This document shows, in pieces, positions 42,882-52,291 of a stretch of 64,000 bases of DNA. Within the stretch, counting starts at the first letter, position 1, and every line of letters begins with the position of its first letter. The stretch is from Erythrobacter sp. (GTDB lineage: Bacteria; Pseudomonadota; Alphaproteobacteria; Sphingomonadales; Sphingomonadaceae), in NCBI GenBank assembly GCA_019739335.1, contig CP073261.1, positions 2,532,001 to 2,596,000 on the forward strand, written 5' to 3'. The translations under genes were made by a program, and so were the position numbers. The notes under the pieces are model-generated. The model was not told the DNA's origin. It saw nothing but the letters and a program-made list of their open reading frames with translations, and did no database searches.

Positions 42882-43439
42882 ATGCCGAAATATGACAAGG
42901 CCGATGTGGAACGCCGGATGCACGGCGCGGTGGAAAGCCTGCGGGGCGATCTCGGCGGCCTGCGCACGGGCCGCGCCAATACCGCGCTGCTCGATCCGGT
43001 GGTGGTGGAAGTCTACGGCTCGATGATGCCGCTGAACCAGGTCGCCACGGTCAACGCGCCCGAACCGCGGATGCTGGCGGTGCAGGTGTGGGACAAGGCC
43101 AATGTCAGCGCGGTCGAGAAGGGCATTTCCAAGGCCAATCTCGGCCTCAACCCGATGACCGACGGCCAGACCATCCGCCTGCCGCTTCCCGATCTGAACG
43201 AGGAACGCCGCCGCGAACTGAGCAAGCTGGCGGGCACTTATGCCGAAAAGGCCAAGATCGCCATCCGCAACGTCCGCCGCGATTCGAACGAGGCGCTGAA
43301 GGAAGACGAGAAAAAGAAGGAAATTTCCGAAGACGATCGCAAGCGGCTGGAGGACGAAATCCAGAAGATGACGGACAAGCACGTGGCGGATATCGATTCG
43401 GTGACCGAGGCGAAGATCAAGGAAATCATGACGCAGTGA
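42882..43439 (+). CDS. frr: Ribosome recycling factor
   Basis: 185 residues, the usual length. MHGAVESLRGDLGGLRTGRANTALLDPV, QTIRLPLPDLNEERRRELSKLA and ALKEDEKKKEISEDDRKRLEDEIQKMTDKHV are RRF signatures. It splits post-termination ribosomes with EF-G. Tight linkage to pyrH (+) and uppS (+). Confidence 0.98.
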   Translation: MPKYDKADVERRMHGAVESLRGDLGGLRTGRANTALLDPVVVEVYGSMMPLNQVATVNAPEPRMLAVQVWDKANVSAVEKGISKANLGLNPMTDGQTIRLPLPDLNEERRRELSKLAGTYAEKAKIAIRNVRRDSNEALKEDEKKKEISEDDRKRLEDEIQKMTDKHVADIDSVTEAKIKEIMTQ

Positions 43440-43449
43440 CGGCGAGCCG

Positions 43450-44127
43450 ATGACCGCCAATTACCCCCGCCACGTGGCGATCATCATGGATGGCAACGGG
43501 CGCTGGGCGAAGGCGCGCGGGCTGCCGCGTGCGCTCGGCCACAAGGCAGGCGGGGATGCGGTCAAGCGCACGGTGGAAGCCGCCGGGGCGCTGGAGCTCG
43601 AATGCCTGACGCTCTACGCCTTCAGCAGCGAGAACTGGAAGCGCGACGAGGCGGAGATTTCCGACCTGATGAGCCTGATGCGCCGGTTCATCGAAGCCAA
43701 CCTGAAGGACATGATCGAGCGCCGGGTGCGGCTGAAGCTGATCGGCGATTACAAGGCCTTTGCACCGGATATCGTCGCCAAGCTGGAAGACGCGCTGGAC
43801 CGCACTGCGGGCGGCGAGCGGACGCTGGCGGTGGCGCTGAACTACGGCGCACAGCAGGAGATCGTCCGCGCGGCCCGGCTGGCGGCGGGGGAGGGTGAAG
43901 TGACCTGCGCGGCGCTGGAGAAGCACCTCTACACCGCCGACCTGCCTCCGCTCGACCTGCTCATCCGCACCAGCGGCGAGGTGCGCCTCTCGAATTTCCT
44001 GCTATGGCAGGCGGCCTATGCGGAAATGCTGTTCATGGATGTGCTCTGGCCCGACTTCGGCGAGGACCACCTGCGCGCGGCCTGTGAAGAATTCGCGCAG
44101 AGGGAGCGGCGTTTTGGCGGACGTTAA
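43450..44127 (+). CDS. uppS: Isoprenyl (undecaprenyl) diphosphate synthase
   Basis: 225 residues, slightly short. HVAIIMDGNGRWAKARGLPRALGHKAGGDAVKR and LTLYAFSSENWKR, then DLLIRTSGEVRLSNFLLWQAAYAEMLF with PDF are the cis-prenyltransferase core. It makes the lipid carrier for peptidoglycan. Ten bases downstream of frr. Confidence 0.97.
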   Translation: MTANYPRHVAIIMDGNGRWAKARGLPRALGHKAGGDAVKRTVEAAGALELECLTLYAFSSENWKRDEAEISDLMSLMRRFIEANLKDMIERRVRLKLIGDYKAFAPDIVAKLEDALDRTAGGERTLAVALNYGAQQEIVRAARLAAGEGEVTCAALEKHLYTADLPPLDLLIRTSGEVRLSNFLLWQAAYAEMLFMDVLWPDFGEDHLRAACEEFAQRERRFGGR

Positions 44128-44130
44128 TAT

Positions 44131-44245
44131 AATCCTCCCCCTCTGGGGGAGGTGGCAGCCCGCAGGGCTGACGGAGGGGGATTGCCCGCGCGACAGGCCC
44201 CCACCGCCTCGCTTCGCTCGGCACCTCCCCCAAGGGGGGAGGATC
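44131..44245. repeat. Palindromic repeat (CCTCCCCC family) between uppS and cdsA
   Basis: AATCCTCCCCCTCTGGGGGA (from 44131) and CACCTCCCCCAAGGGGGGAG (to 44241, continuing GAT) are inverted around GCAGCCCGCAGGGCTGACGG and CTCGCTTCGCTCGGCAC. Such elements are widespread in sphingomonads. The right arm provides the ribosome binding site of cdsA. Confidence 0.88.
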
Positions 44246-44247
44246 TG

Positions 44248-45030
44248 GTGACCCCCGAACCCACACCCGCGCCGGAGCGCAAGCGCGACAAGGTGAAAGC
44301 CTTCGCCCGCAAGGCCGTCCGCGTCCCGCTGTCGGTGCGCACGAGCGACCTGCCCAAACGCGCGGCGAGTGCGGTGGTGATGGTGGCTGTGGCTGGTGTG
44401 GCGCTTTGGGCTGGCGGATGGGCTTGGACATTATTCGTCGCTGCCATTGCTTCGGGTGTGCTGTGGGAATGGTGGCGACTTGTCGAAAGGATCACCAAAT
44501 CTGTTCTCGGTCGACTTGTTTGGCTTGGTGGAGGTATCCTCTATGTTGCGGGAGCAGCCGCAGTCCTCTGGCTGCTGCGAAATTCACCTGCACTTGCAGA
44601 AAGGGGTTGGCTGGCCGTCCTGAGCATCCTCCTTCCGGTAATTGCAACTGACATTGGAGCATACTTCGCAGGACGAACCATCGGTGGCCCGAAAATCGCA
44701 CCGAGGATCAGCCCATCAAAGACCTGGGCGGGGCTTGTCGGGGGAATGATGGCAGCCGGGGCGATGCTGGCAGCGATTAATTTGGTGAAAGGTCGTGGCG
44801 ACGACCAGACAGTAGTGAGCTTCGTACTTTTCTCGACTTTGCTTGGGGCTGTTATCGCGGTGGTTGCACAGGCTGGCGACTTTTTTGAGAGTTGGATGAA
44901 GCGTCGGGCTGGTGTTAAGGATTCTGGCAACCTGATCCCTGGACATGGCGGCCTGTTTGACCGCGTTGATGGACTATTGCCTGTGCTCTTATTGGTGGGC
45001 TTGATAGATTGGCTGGCAGTAGTTCTATGA
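44248..45030 (+). CDS. cdsA: Phosphatidate cytidylyltransferase (CDP-diglyceride synthase)
   Basis: 260 residues. It makes CDP-diacylglycerol. About seven hydrophobic segments; the signature SWMKRRAGVKDSGNLIPGHGG followed by LFDRVDG is near the C-terminus. GTG at 44248 (VTPEPTPAPERKRDKV) is preferred, with GGGGGGAGGATCTG upstream. A longer start inside the repeat would add Arg/Ala-rich residues of no meaning. The first ~150 bases match the local GC; from about 44400 to the end, GC falls to about 54% by hand count. Its stop overlaps dxr (ATGA). Confidence 0.95.
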   Translation: MTPEPTPAPERKRDKVKAFARKAVRVPLSVRTSDLPKRAASAVVMVAVAGVALWAGGWAWTLFVAAIASGVLWEWWRLVERITKSVLGRLVWLGGGILYVAGAAAVLWLLRNSPALAERGWLAVLSILLPVIATDIGAYFAGRTIGGPKIAPRISPSKTWAGLVGGMMAAGAMLAAINLVKGRGDDQTVVSFVLFSTLLGAVIAVVAQAGDFFESWMKRRAGVKDSGNLIPGHGGLFDRVDGLLPVLLLVGLIDWLAVVL

Positions 45031-46181
45031 CCCGCACCATCTCTCTCCTCGGCGCGACCGGTTCCATCGGCGATTCCACGCTCGACCTGATCCGCCATGA
45101 TCGCGACAACTGGAAGGTCGTCGCGCTCAGCGCCAATTGTTCGGCCGAGAAGCTGGCCCTGCTCGCCATCGAATTCGGCGCGGAGATCGCGGTCGTCGGC
45201 GACGACAAGTGCCTCCCCGAACTGCGCCAGCACCTCTCCGGCACAGGCATCGAAGCCGCAGGCGGCGCACAGGCGCTTTGCGATGCCGCGTCGCGCCCTG
45301 CCGACATCACCGTCGCTGCTATCGTCGGTTGCGCGGGGCTGGCGCCGACGATGGCCGCCATTGCACAGGGCAACACCGTCGCGCTCGCGAACAAGGAAGC
45401 GCTGGTTTCGGCGGGCGGGGTGATGACGCGGCTGGTCGAGCAGCACGGCACCACGCTGCTGCCGGTCGATTCCGAGCACAACGCGATCTTTCAGTGCCTC
45501 CAGGGCAACCAGGTCGCGGACGTGCGCTGGATCACCCTCACCGCCAGCGGCGGGCCGCTGCGCACCAAGACGCTCGCTGAGCTCGAAGCGGTCACGCCCG
45601 CGCAGGCGGTGGCGCATCCCAACTGGGACATGGGCGCGAAAATCAGCGTCGATTCGGCCACCATGTTCAACAAGGGGCTGGAATTCATCGAGGCACACCA
45701 CCTGTTCCCGGTCGGACTCGATAAATTGCGGATCGTGGTCCACCCGCAGAGCGTAATCCATTCGATGGTCGAATACCGCGACGGCTCGACGCTCGCCCAA
45801 CTCGGCCCCAGCGACATGCGCGTGCCCATCGCTTCGGCGCTGGCGCACCCGGCGCGAATGGATACGCGGTGCAAGCCGCTCGATCTCGCAACTATCGGCG
45901 AACTCACCTTCTTCGCGCCCGATGAGGAGCGCTTCCCCGCCACCAGACTGGCGCGCGAAGCCGCCCACGCTGGCGGGGCCGCGCCTGCGGTGCTCAATGC
46001 CGCGAACGAAGTGGCGGTGACCGCTTTTCTCGCCGGTCAGATCAGGTTCACGCAAATTTCGGCAATTGTTGCGAGAACCCTCGACAAATACGCGCCCGAA
46101 GCGCCTCTGGACCTCGCAGCCGTGCTGGCTGTCGATGCCGAGGCGCGGGTTCGGGCGCGCGAAGTGATGGAGCCTCAATAG
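45027..46181 (+). CDS. dxr: 1-deoxy-D-xylulose 5-phosphate reductoisomerase
   Basis: 384 residues. First committed step of the MEP isoprenoid pathway. ISLLGATGSIGDSTLDLIR (NADPH), ALANKEALVSAG, LPVDSEHNAIFQCL, TASGGPLR and NKGLEFIEAHHLF are diagnostic. ATG at 45027 overlaps the cdsA stop. Followed at once by rseP. Confidence 0.97.
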   Translation: MTRTISLLGATGSIGDSTLDLIRHDRDNWKVVALSANCSAEKLALLAIEFGAEIAVVGDDKCLPELRQHLSGTGIEAAGGAQALCDAASRPADITVAAIVGCAGLAPTMAAIAQGNTVALANKEALVSAGGVMTRLVEQHGTTLLPVDSEHNAIFQCLQGNQVADVRWITLTASGGPLRTKTLAELEAVTPAQAVAHPNWDMGAKISVDSATMFNKGLEFIEAHHLFPVGLDKLRIVVHPQSVIHSMVEYRDGSTLAQLGPSDMRVPIASALAHPARMDTRCKPLDLATIGELTFFAPDEERFPATRLAREAAHAGGAAPAVLNAANEVAVTAFLAGQIRFTQISAIVARTLDKYAPEAPLDLAAVLAVDAEARVRAREVMEPQ

Positions 46182-47285
46182 GTGGAATTCGAAAGCCTGC
46201 CGTTCTGGATGTACATAGTCGGCTTCCTCGCCATGCTGGGGCCGCTGGTGGTGCTGCACGAGCTGGGGCATTACCTGGTCGGGCGCTGGTTCGGCGTCGG
46301 CGCGGATGCCTTCTCAGTCGGCTTCGGCAAGGAGCTGGCGGGCTTCACCGACAAGCGCGGCACCCGCTGGAAGCTCTCGGCACTGCCGTTCGGCGGCTAT
46401 GTCCAGTTCAAGGGCGACATGAACCCGGCGAGTGTGCCGGACCTGAACAATCCGCCGCCGCCCGACGCGTTCCAGACCAAGCCGCTGTGGCAGAAGGCGC
46501 TGATCGTGGCGGCAGGGCCGGTAATGAACCTGCTGGTGGCTATCGCGATCCTCGCCAGCTTCAACATGATCTACGGCAAGGGCATTTCCCCGCCGGTGGT
46601 GGAAGTGCTGGTGGAAGAGGGCGCGGCGGCAGCGGCGGGGATGGAAGCGGGTGACCGCATCCTCTCCATAGATGGCCGCCCGATCGAGGATTTCAGCGAA
46701 GTCGCCGCGCTGGTCGCGCCGTTTCCTGACGAGCGGATCGAGGTGAAGGTCGAACGCGGCAACGAGACGCTCGAATTCCCCATCACCATCGCCACCGCGG
46801 AAGAGACCGACCGCTTCGGCAACAGCTACAAGGTCGGCCGGATCGGCATCGGTTCGGAATCGCGCGAATTCGTTTCCGTGGGCCCGGTGGAATCGGTGAC
46901 GCTCGCAGTAAATCAGACCGGCCAGATCCTCGACATGATGGTGACCGGTATCTGGCAGATCGTCAGCGGCAGGCGCTCGGTCGAGGAACTGGGCGGGCCG
47001 ATCACGATTGCCAAGTATTCGGGCGAGCAGCTCAGCCTCGGCTTGCAGGCCTTCGTCTTCTTCGCCGCCCTGATCTCGATTAACTTGGCATTCATTAACC
47101 TCCTGCCAATTCCGGCGCTCGACGGCGGGCATCTGGCGTTTTACGCGGTTGAGGCAATCCGCCGCAAACCCGCCAGCGCCCGCAGTCAGGAACTCGCGTT
47201 CCGCACCGGCATCGCCCTTGTCTTGGCGCTGATGGTGTTCGTGACGATGATCGACATTGCCAAACTGCCCTTCTGGGGCGGCTAG
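46182..47285 (+). CDS. rseP: RseP-type site-2 membrane zinc protease
   Basis: 367 residues. VVLHELGHYLVGR has the zinc-binding HExxH, and LLPIPALDGGHL the third ligand. One PDZ domain (GAAAAAGMEAGDRILSIDGR...) lies between. It cleaves anti-sigma factors or remnant signal peptides in the inner membrane. GTG start at 46182, directly after the dxr stop. E. coli RseP has two PDZ domains; here one is evident. Confidence 0.95.
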   Translation: MEFESLPFWMYIVGFLAMLGPLVVLHELGHYLVGRWFGVGADAFSVGFGKELAGFTDKRGTRWKLSALPFGGYVQFKGDMNPASVPDLNNPPPPDAFQTKPLWQKALIVAAGPVMNLLVAIAILASFNMIYGKGISPPVVEVLVEEGAAAAAGMEAGDRILSIDGRPIEDFSEVAALVAPFPDERIEVKVERGNETLEFPITIATAEETDRFGNSYKVGRIGIGSESREFVSVGPVESVTLAVNQTGQILDMMVTGIWQIVSGRRSVEELGGPITIAKYSGEQLSLGLQAFVFFAALISINLAFINLLPIPALDGGHLAFYAVEAIRRKPASARSQELAFRTGIALVLALMVFVTMIDIAKLPFWGG

Positions 47286-47490
47286 GCGGGGAAAGGGATA
47301 CGGTTCAGCGCGAAATCCGGCCAAAAGCCGCCGAAAATGCGCAGGCCTTGCTTGATTGCCCTGCTGGCATCGGGCAAGGGCGCCTTTTCGCGTTAAGGAC
47401 CATACGAGCGGCCCGGTTGCGGCTCCTGCGGGGGCAGGGCAGAGCGGGCAGATCAGTTGGGGCGCAATTGTCGACTAGAGTGGACGGATA

Positions 47491-50208
47491 ATGAGTTCCA
47501 GCAAGGCCAGGACTATCACCGCAAAGCATTATGCCGCAGCCCTGCTGGGCTGCACCACGCTGGCGGGGTTCCCGTTGACATTGGCTGCACAGGACGGTGG
47601 GGCTGCACAGAACGCTCCGGCGGCGCAGGAGGCACCCGCGTCCGTGCCTGTCACGGTTGCGTCACAGCAGCAGGGCGAGGTCATCCGCGCCATTGCGGTG
47701 GCGGGCGCGCAGCGGCTCGAACCCGAAACCATTGTCAGCTATATCCAGCTGCGTCCGGGCGATTTCTACACCGCCGCTGCTGCCGATACGGCGCTGATCG
47801 CGCTCGCCAATACTGAACTGTTCGCCGATTTCTCGATCGCTTTCGACGAAGGCACCGGGACGATGACGATCACGGTGCAGGAAAACCCGATCATCAACCG
47901 CGTTATCCTCGAAGGCAACCGCCGGGTCGATAACGAGGATATCATCCCCGAAATCAACCTCGCCCCGCGGCAGATCTTCACCCGCAGCCGGGTGCGCGCG
48001 GACGTGGCGCGGATTATCGAGCTGTACAAGCGCCAGGGCCGGTTCGCCGCCACGGTCGAACCGCAGATGGTCATGCTCGACCAGAACCGCGTGGACGTGA
48101 TTTTCGAGATCACCGAAGGCCCCAAGTCCAAGGTCCGCCAGATCAACATCATCGGCAACGAGGTGTTTTCGGACGGTGACCTGCGCGACGAAATGGTGAC
48201 GCAGGAAGACAGCCTGCTGGCGCTATTCAGTTCCAATACCAGCTACGATCCGGACCGGATGGCCTATGACCAGCAGTTGCTGCGCCAGTTCTACCTGACC
48301 GAGGGCTATGCCGATTTCCGCATCGTGTCCGCCGTTGCCGAGCTGACGCCCGACCGCCGCGATTTCATCATCACCTACGTGGTGGAAGAGGGCGAACGCT
48401 ACACCTTCGGCGATGTCGAAGTGATCAGCCAATTGCGCGATTTCTCGAGCGAGGCGCTGACCGCCGGTCTGACGATGAGCACCGGCGATTTCTACAACGC
48501 CGAGCAGATCGACAACACGGTGGAAGGGCTGACCGAGACCGCCGGCGCCTTCGGCTACGCATTTGCCGATGTCCGCCCGCGCATCACCCGCAATCCCGAA
48601 GACCGGACGATGGACGTGACCTTCACCGTGGCCGATGCGCCGCGCGTCTATGTCGAGGCGATCGAGGTCAACGGCAACACGCTGACGCAGGACAAGGTGA
48701 TCCGCCGCGAATTCCGCATCGCGGAAGGCGACGCCTTCAGTTCGTTGCAGGTCGCGCGCTCCACCGCGCGCATCAATTCGCTGGGTTACTTCCAGGAGAA
48801 TTTCGAAGTCGAGCAGGTCGAAGGCTCGGCGCCGGACCGGATCATCCTGCAAGCCAACGTGCAGGAAGAGCCGACCGGCGAACTGTCGCTTTCGGCGGGC
48901 TTCTCCAGCCTCGAATCGTTCATCTTCAACGGCTCGATCCGGCAGAACAATTTCCGCGGCCGCGGCCAGACGGTCGGGCTGGGGATCAACTATTCGCGCT
49001 ATTCGCGCTCCGGCAATATCAGCTTCACCGAACCCAAGGTGTTCGATCGCGATATCGCGCTGGGCTTCGATATCTACCGGCAGGACTACAACAACGGCTA
49101 TTTCGACCGCGACAGCGCGACCTACGAACAGGCGACCACCGGGTTCGGCCTGCGCGTTGGTGTGCCGATTTCGGAATATATCAGCCTGCTGGGCCGCTAC
49201 ACGCTAAACTATCAGCAGGTCACGGTCGACGAGGCACAGTTCTTCTCCGATTTCGACGGTGATGGCGTGCGCGAATGCGAGCCCCTGCTGGCGGGTCGTT
49301 ACCTGTGCGATGCCATCGGCGACCGACTGCAATCGATTCTCGGTGCTTCGCTAAGCTACAACACGCTCAACAGCCGCGTTCGTCCGACGCGCGGGACCAA
49401 CGCATCGATCTCGGTCGATTTCGCCGGGTTGGGCGGAGATACCCAGTATGCACGAGCACGGCTGAATGCCTCCAGGTATTGGGACCTTGGCAGTGGCTTC
49501 ATCGGCTCGCTCTCGCTCGAAGGCGGCTACATCTACGGCTGGGGCGACGAGGACGTGCTGCTGACCGAGCGTTTCTTCCTCGGCGAAGGGCAGATGCGCG
49601 GCTTCGATATTCGCGGCGTCGGCCCGCGCGTGGTGCGGCGCTTCTACGTCGATGAAAACGGCGACAGTGTGCTCGACGAAGCTGATCTGCTGCCACTCGG
49701 CGATGACCGCAACCAGGACGATGCGCTGGGCGGCAATGCCTATTACCTTGCCCGCGCGGAAATCGAAATTCCGCTCGGTTCGGGTGCCCGCGAACTCGGT
49801 CTGCGCCCGTCGGTATTCATCGATGTTGGTTCTGTGTTCGATATTTCCGCGCCGACACTGGTGCAGAGCGGTCTGCCCGATGGCCTGTTCATCCCGCAGC
49901 GCGATGGCGAGGGCAATCAACTCTATACGCAGTTGATCCGCGACGCGAGCGGGACGGTGATCGGAAGCAATCTGGTGATCAGCCCGATTGCGCCCGATGG
50001 CTCGCTCAATTCGCCTTTCGGCACGCAATTGCCGCCCTTCGTCGAGGAATTCGTCGGCGATTCGATTTCGCCACGCGTTTCAGTCGGCATCGGCGTCAAC
50101 TGGAACTCGCCTTTCGGTCCGTTCCGGATCGATGTCGCCACGGCGCTGCTCAAGGAGCGCGGTGACGAAACCAAATTGTTCTCGTTCAATGTAGGAACCC
50201 AATTCTGA
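47491..50208 (+). CDS. bamA: Outer membrane assembly factor BamA
   Basis: 905 residues. Signal peptide, then five POTRA domains from about residue 65 to 480 (starting GEVIRAIAVAGAQRLEPETI) and a 16-strand beta-barrel. The barrel motif GEGQMRGFDIRGVGPR corresponds to the conserved VRGF loop, and it ends in FNVGTQF with C-terminal Phe. It inserts outer-membrane proteins. AGTGGACGGATA precedes the ATG. skp follows with a TGATG overlap. Confidence 0.97.
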   Translation: MSSSKARTITAKHYAAALLGCTTLAGFPLTLAAQDGGAAQNAPAAQEAPASVPVTVASQQQGEVIRAIAVAGAQRLEPETIVSYIQLRPGDFYTAAAADTALIALANTELFADFSIAFDEGTGTMTITVQENPIINRVILEGNRRVDNEDIIPEINLAPRQIFTRSRVRADVARIIELYKRQGRFAATVEPQMVMLDQNRVDVIFEITEGPKSKVRQINIIGNEVFSDGDLRDEMVTQEDSLLALFSSNTSYDPDRMAYDQQLLRQFYLTEGYADFRIVSAVAELTPDRRDFIITYVVEEGERYTFGDVEVISQLRDFSSEALTAGLTMSTGDFYNAEQIDNTVEGLTETAGAFGYAFADVRPRITRNPEDRTMDVTFTVADAPRVYVEAIEVNGNTLTQDKVIRREFRIAEGDAFSSLQVARSTARINSLGYFQENFEVEQVEGSAPDRIILQANVQEEPTGELSLSAGFSSLESFIFNGSIRQNNFRGRGQTVGLGINYSRYSRSGNISFTEPKVFDRDIALGFDIYRQDYNNGYFDRDSATYEQATTGFGLRVGVPISEYISLLGRYTLNYQQVTVDEAQFFSDFDGDGVRECEPLLAGRYLCDAIGDRLQSILGASLSYNTLNSRVRPTRGTNASISVDFAGLGGDTQYARARLNASRYWDLGSGFIGSLSLEGGYIYGWGDEDVLLTERFFLGEGQMRGFDIRGVGPRVVRRFYVDENGDSVLDEADLLPLGDDRNQDDALGGNAYYLARAEIEIPLGSGARELGLRPSVFIDVGSVFDISAPTLVQSGLPDGLFIPQRDGEGNQLYTQLIRDASGTVIGSNLVISPIAPDGSLNSPFGTQLPPFVEEFVGDSISPRVSVGIGVNWNSPFGPFRIDVATALLKERGDETKLFSFNVGTQF

Positions 50209-50870
50209 TGAAAATCATGTTCAAATCGGCGCTTGCCGCTGCTCTGGCTACGACCGTGCTTGCCGCTCCCGCTCTCACCACGCCCGCTATGGCGCAGGAA
50301 GCCCAGCGCGTTGGCGTGGTCAATGTGCCTGCCGTCGTGGTCAATTCCGCCGCTTACCAGACCGCGCAGACCCAGCGCCAGACCACCTATGCCACGCAGT
50401 TGCAGCAGGCCGAGACCCGCCGCGCGGCGCTGCAAGCGCAGATCGAGCCGATGGTGAATGCGTTCAACGCCGCCCGCGCGCAGCCCAACGCCGATCAGAA
50501 CGCGCTGCAGCAGCAGGCCGTGCAGATCCAGACCTTGCAGCAGCAGGGCCAGGCCGAATTGCAGCAGATCCTCGGCCCGGTGGCGCTGAGCCAGGCCTAT
50601 GTCGAAGAACAGATCCAGGACCAGCTTGGTGCTGCGATCGAAGCCGCGGCCCGCGCGCAGGGCGTCACGCTGGTGATCAGCCCCGATGTGGTGCTGCACG
50701 CCGAAGCTTCGCACAACCTGAACCAGGCCGTGCTGAACCAGCTCAACACCCAGCTGCCTTCCGCCCAGCTTGTGCCCCCCGCAGGGTGGCTGCCGCGCGA
50801 ACTGCGTGAGCAGCAAGAAGCGGCTGCGGCGGCTGCCGTGGAAGCTCCGGCTGCCGCCTCCGGTCGCTAA
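50208..50870 (+). CDS. skp: Skp/OmpH-type periplasmic chaperone
   Basis: 220 residues. Signal peptide ([20 protein letters not shown]), then [21 protein letters not shown] (Skp start strand) and a long Gln/Ala coiled-coil arm (residues 65-130). The C-terminus ends in an Ala/Glu/Pro tail. It carries outer-membrane proteins to BamA. ATG overlaps the bamA stop. Confidence 0.93.
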   Translation: MKIMFKSALAAALATTVLAAPALTTPAMAQEAQRVGVVNVPAVVVNSAAYQTAQTQRQTTYATQLQQAETRRAALQAQIEPMVNAFNAARAQPNADQNALQQQAVQIQTLQQQGQAELQQILGPVALSQAYVEEQIQDQLGAAIEAAARAQGVTLVISPDVVLHAEASHNLNQAVLNQLNTQLPSAQLVPPAGWLPRELREQQEAAAAAAVEAPAAASGR

Positions 50871-50893
50871 GCGCCGCAATTCGGGGCAGGGCC

Positions 50894-51343
50894 ATGAGCG
50901 ATAGCTACGACATCACCCGCATTCTCAAGGCCCTGCCGCACCGCTACCCGATGCTGCTCGTCGATCGTGTCGCCGAGCTGGTGAAGGGCGAGCGGATCAG
51001 CGCGGTGAAGGCAGTCAGTTTCAACGAGGGCTTCTTTCAGGGACATTTCCCCGGCAGGCCGATCATGCCCGGCGTCTTGCAGATTGAGGCGCTGGCTCAG
51101 GCGGCCGGGATCCTCGGCATCGAGACGATGGACTTGGCGGACAGCGGCAAGCTGGTCTATTTCATGGCCATCGAGGGTGCCAAGTTTCGCGCCCCGGTGG
51201 AGCCGGGCTGCCTGCTGATGCTCGATGTCGAGTTCGTCCAGCAGCGCAGCAAGATCTGCAAGTTTGCCGGCAAGGCGAGTGTAGATGGGAAGGTGACCTG
51301 CGAAGTGAACTTCACCGCAATGATTGCCGATCCGCCTGCGTAG
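50894..51343 (+). CDS. fabZ: 3-hydroxyacyl-[acyl-carrier-protein] dehydratase FabZ
   Basis: 149 residues with hot-dog fold. [16 protein letters not shown] and [26 protein letters not shown] contain the catalytic His and Glu. Involved in fatty acid elongation. In most Gram-negatives lpxD and lpxA flank fabZ; here skp precedes it by 23 bases and no lpx gene is seen. Confidence 0.97.
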   Translation: MSDSYDITRILKALPHRYPMLLVDRVAELVKGERISAVKAVSFNEGFFQGHFPGRPIMPGVLQIEALAQAAGILGIETMDLADSGKLVYFMAIEGAKFRAPVEPGCLLMLDVEFVQQRSKICKFAGKASVDGKVTCEVNFTAMIADPPA

Positions 51344-51372
51344 TTTTCCTTGCGCTCGCCCCTCCGGGCGAG

Positions 51373-51436
51373 CGTCCTCCCGGCTGTTCCCTCCGCTTCG
51401 CTGCGGGGCCGGTCCGGGCGGCCGTTCGGCCTTGCG
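51373..51436. repeat. CTCCCGGCTGTTCCC-family repeat, second copy
   Basis: CGTCCTCCCGGCTGTTCCCT through GGCCGTTCGGCCTTGCG matches 20497-20560 over 64 bases with few changes. It follows a GCTCGCCC/GGGCGAGC hairpin (51353-51374 approx) just after fabZ, and precedes the rpmE leader, so it may act as a terminator. Confidence 0.75.
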
Positions 51437-51551
51437 GCCCCAAGCAGGGCCGTTTGGTCTTGCATTCGAAAGGCGCTCTCGTTAGAGGCGCGCCTTTCCC
51501 AACCCACAGCTGGACCGGTCGGAACCGATCCGAAGCTACGGAGACTACGCC

Positions 51552-51782
51552 ATGAAGGCCGATATCCATCCCGAGTACCACATGATCACGGTCAAGATGA
51601 CCGATGGCACCGAATTCCAGACCCGCACCACCTGGGGCAAGGAAGGCGATACCATGAACCTGGAAATCGATCCGACCAGCCACCCGGCATGGACCGGCGG
51701 CCCGCAGCGCATCCAGGACGGTGGCCGCGTGGCGAAGTTCAACCAGCGCTTCGGCGGCATCAAGCTGGGCGGCAAGAGCTAA
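51552..51782 (+). CDS. rpmE: 50S ribosomal protein L31
   Basis: 76 residues ([20 protein letters not shown]). No cysteines, so it is the zinc-independent C- form. RBS CTACGGAGACTACGCC precedes the ATG. Followed by a clear terminator. Confidence 0.96.
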   Translation: MKADIHPEYHMITVKMTDGTEFQTRTTWGKEGDTMNLEIDPTSHPAWTGGPQRIQDGGRVAKFNQRFGGIKLGGKS

Positions 51783-51808
51783 GCTCTTTAGCTGGAACGA
51801 AATTCAAG

Positions 51809-51837
51809 AAGGGCGGTCCTGCGGGGCCGCCCTTTTT
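51809..51837 (+). terminator. Rho-independent terminator after rpmE
   Basis: AAGGGCGG (51809-51816) pairs with CCGCCCTT (51827-51834), followed by five T. It also covers the end of the convergent GFA gene. Confidence 0.92.
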
Positions 51838-51847
51838 CGTTGGAGGA

Positions 51848-52291
51848 TCAAATCACCCCGTCGGGCCAAGGCGCGCCGGGAGTCTCCTCGAACCGCAACC
51901 GGCCCGCCTGCGTGCGCTCGCCGCCGTGATCGTTGACGTGCCTTTGCCCGTTGAACACCGGGACTTGGGGAAAGTCCTCGTAAGGGCGGACGCCTTCGAG
52001 CGTGGCGGCGTTGATGGCGAATTTGTCCGGATCGGACCGCGCCTGATGGAAGCAATGGATGCCGCAGCGCGCGCAGAAGTGGTGCTTCGCCGCCATGGTG
52101 TTGAAATGGTAGCAGGAGAGCCTGTCCTGCCCTCCGGTCACTGCCAGCGCCTCTACCGGGATATAGACGCCGACAGAACCCTTCATCGCGCAGATCGAAC
52201 AATTGCAGCGTGATCCGACCAGTCGCTCGTCCGGAAACTCGGCGGTGAATGTCACGCTGCCGCAGTGGCAGGAGCCTTGTCGCACAATCAT
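51848..52291 (-). CDS. GFA-family zinc protein (second copy)
   Basis: 147 residues. GSCHCGSVTF, RCNCSICAMKGSVGVYI and HHFCARCGIHCFHQ give the Mss4-like zinc pattern. It is only distantly similar to the GFA protein at 1150-1563. The ATG at 52291 (MIVRQGSCHCG) overlaps the stop of the dioxygenase gene (ATGA), so they are coupled. Substrate unknown. Confidence 0.88.
   Translation of the reverse strand: MIVRQGSCHCGSVTFTAEFPDERLVGSRCNCSICAMKGSVGVYIPVEALAVTGGQDRLSCYHFNTMAAKHHFCARCGIHCFHQARSDPDKFAINAATLEGVRPYEDFPQVPVFNGQRHVNDHGGERTQAGRLRFEETPGAPWPDGVI

Noticed and set aside
42189..42979. Extension of the metallophosphoesterase frame upstream through pyrH
   Set aside because: It crosses a palindromic repeat and all of pyrH in antisense; the ATG at 41935 gives a normal protein.
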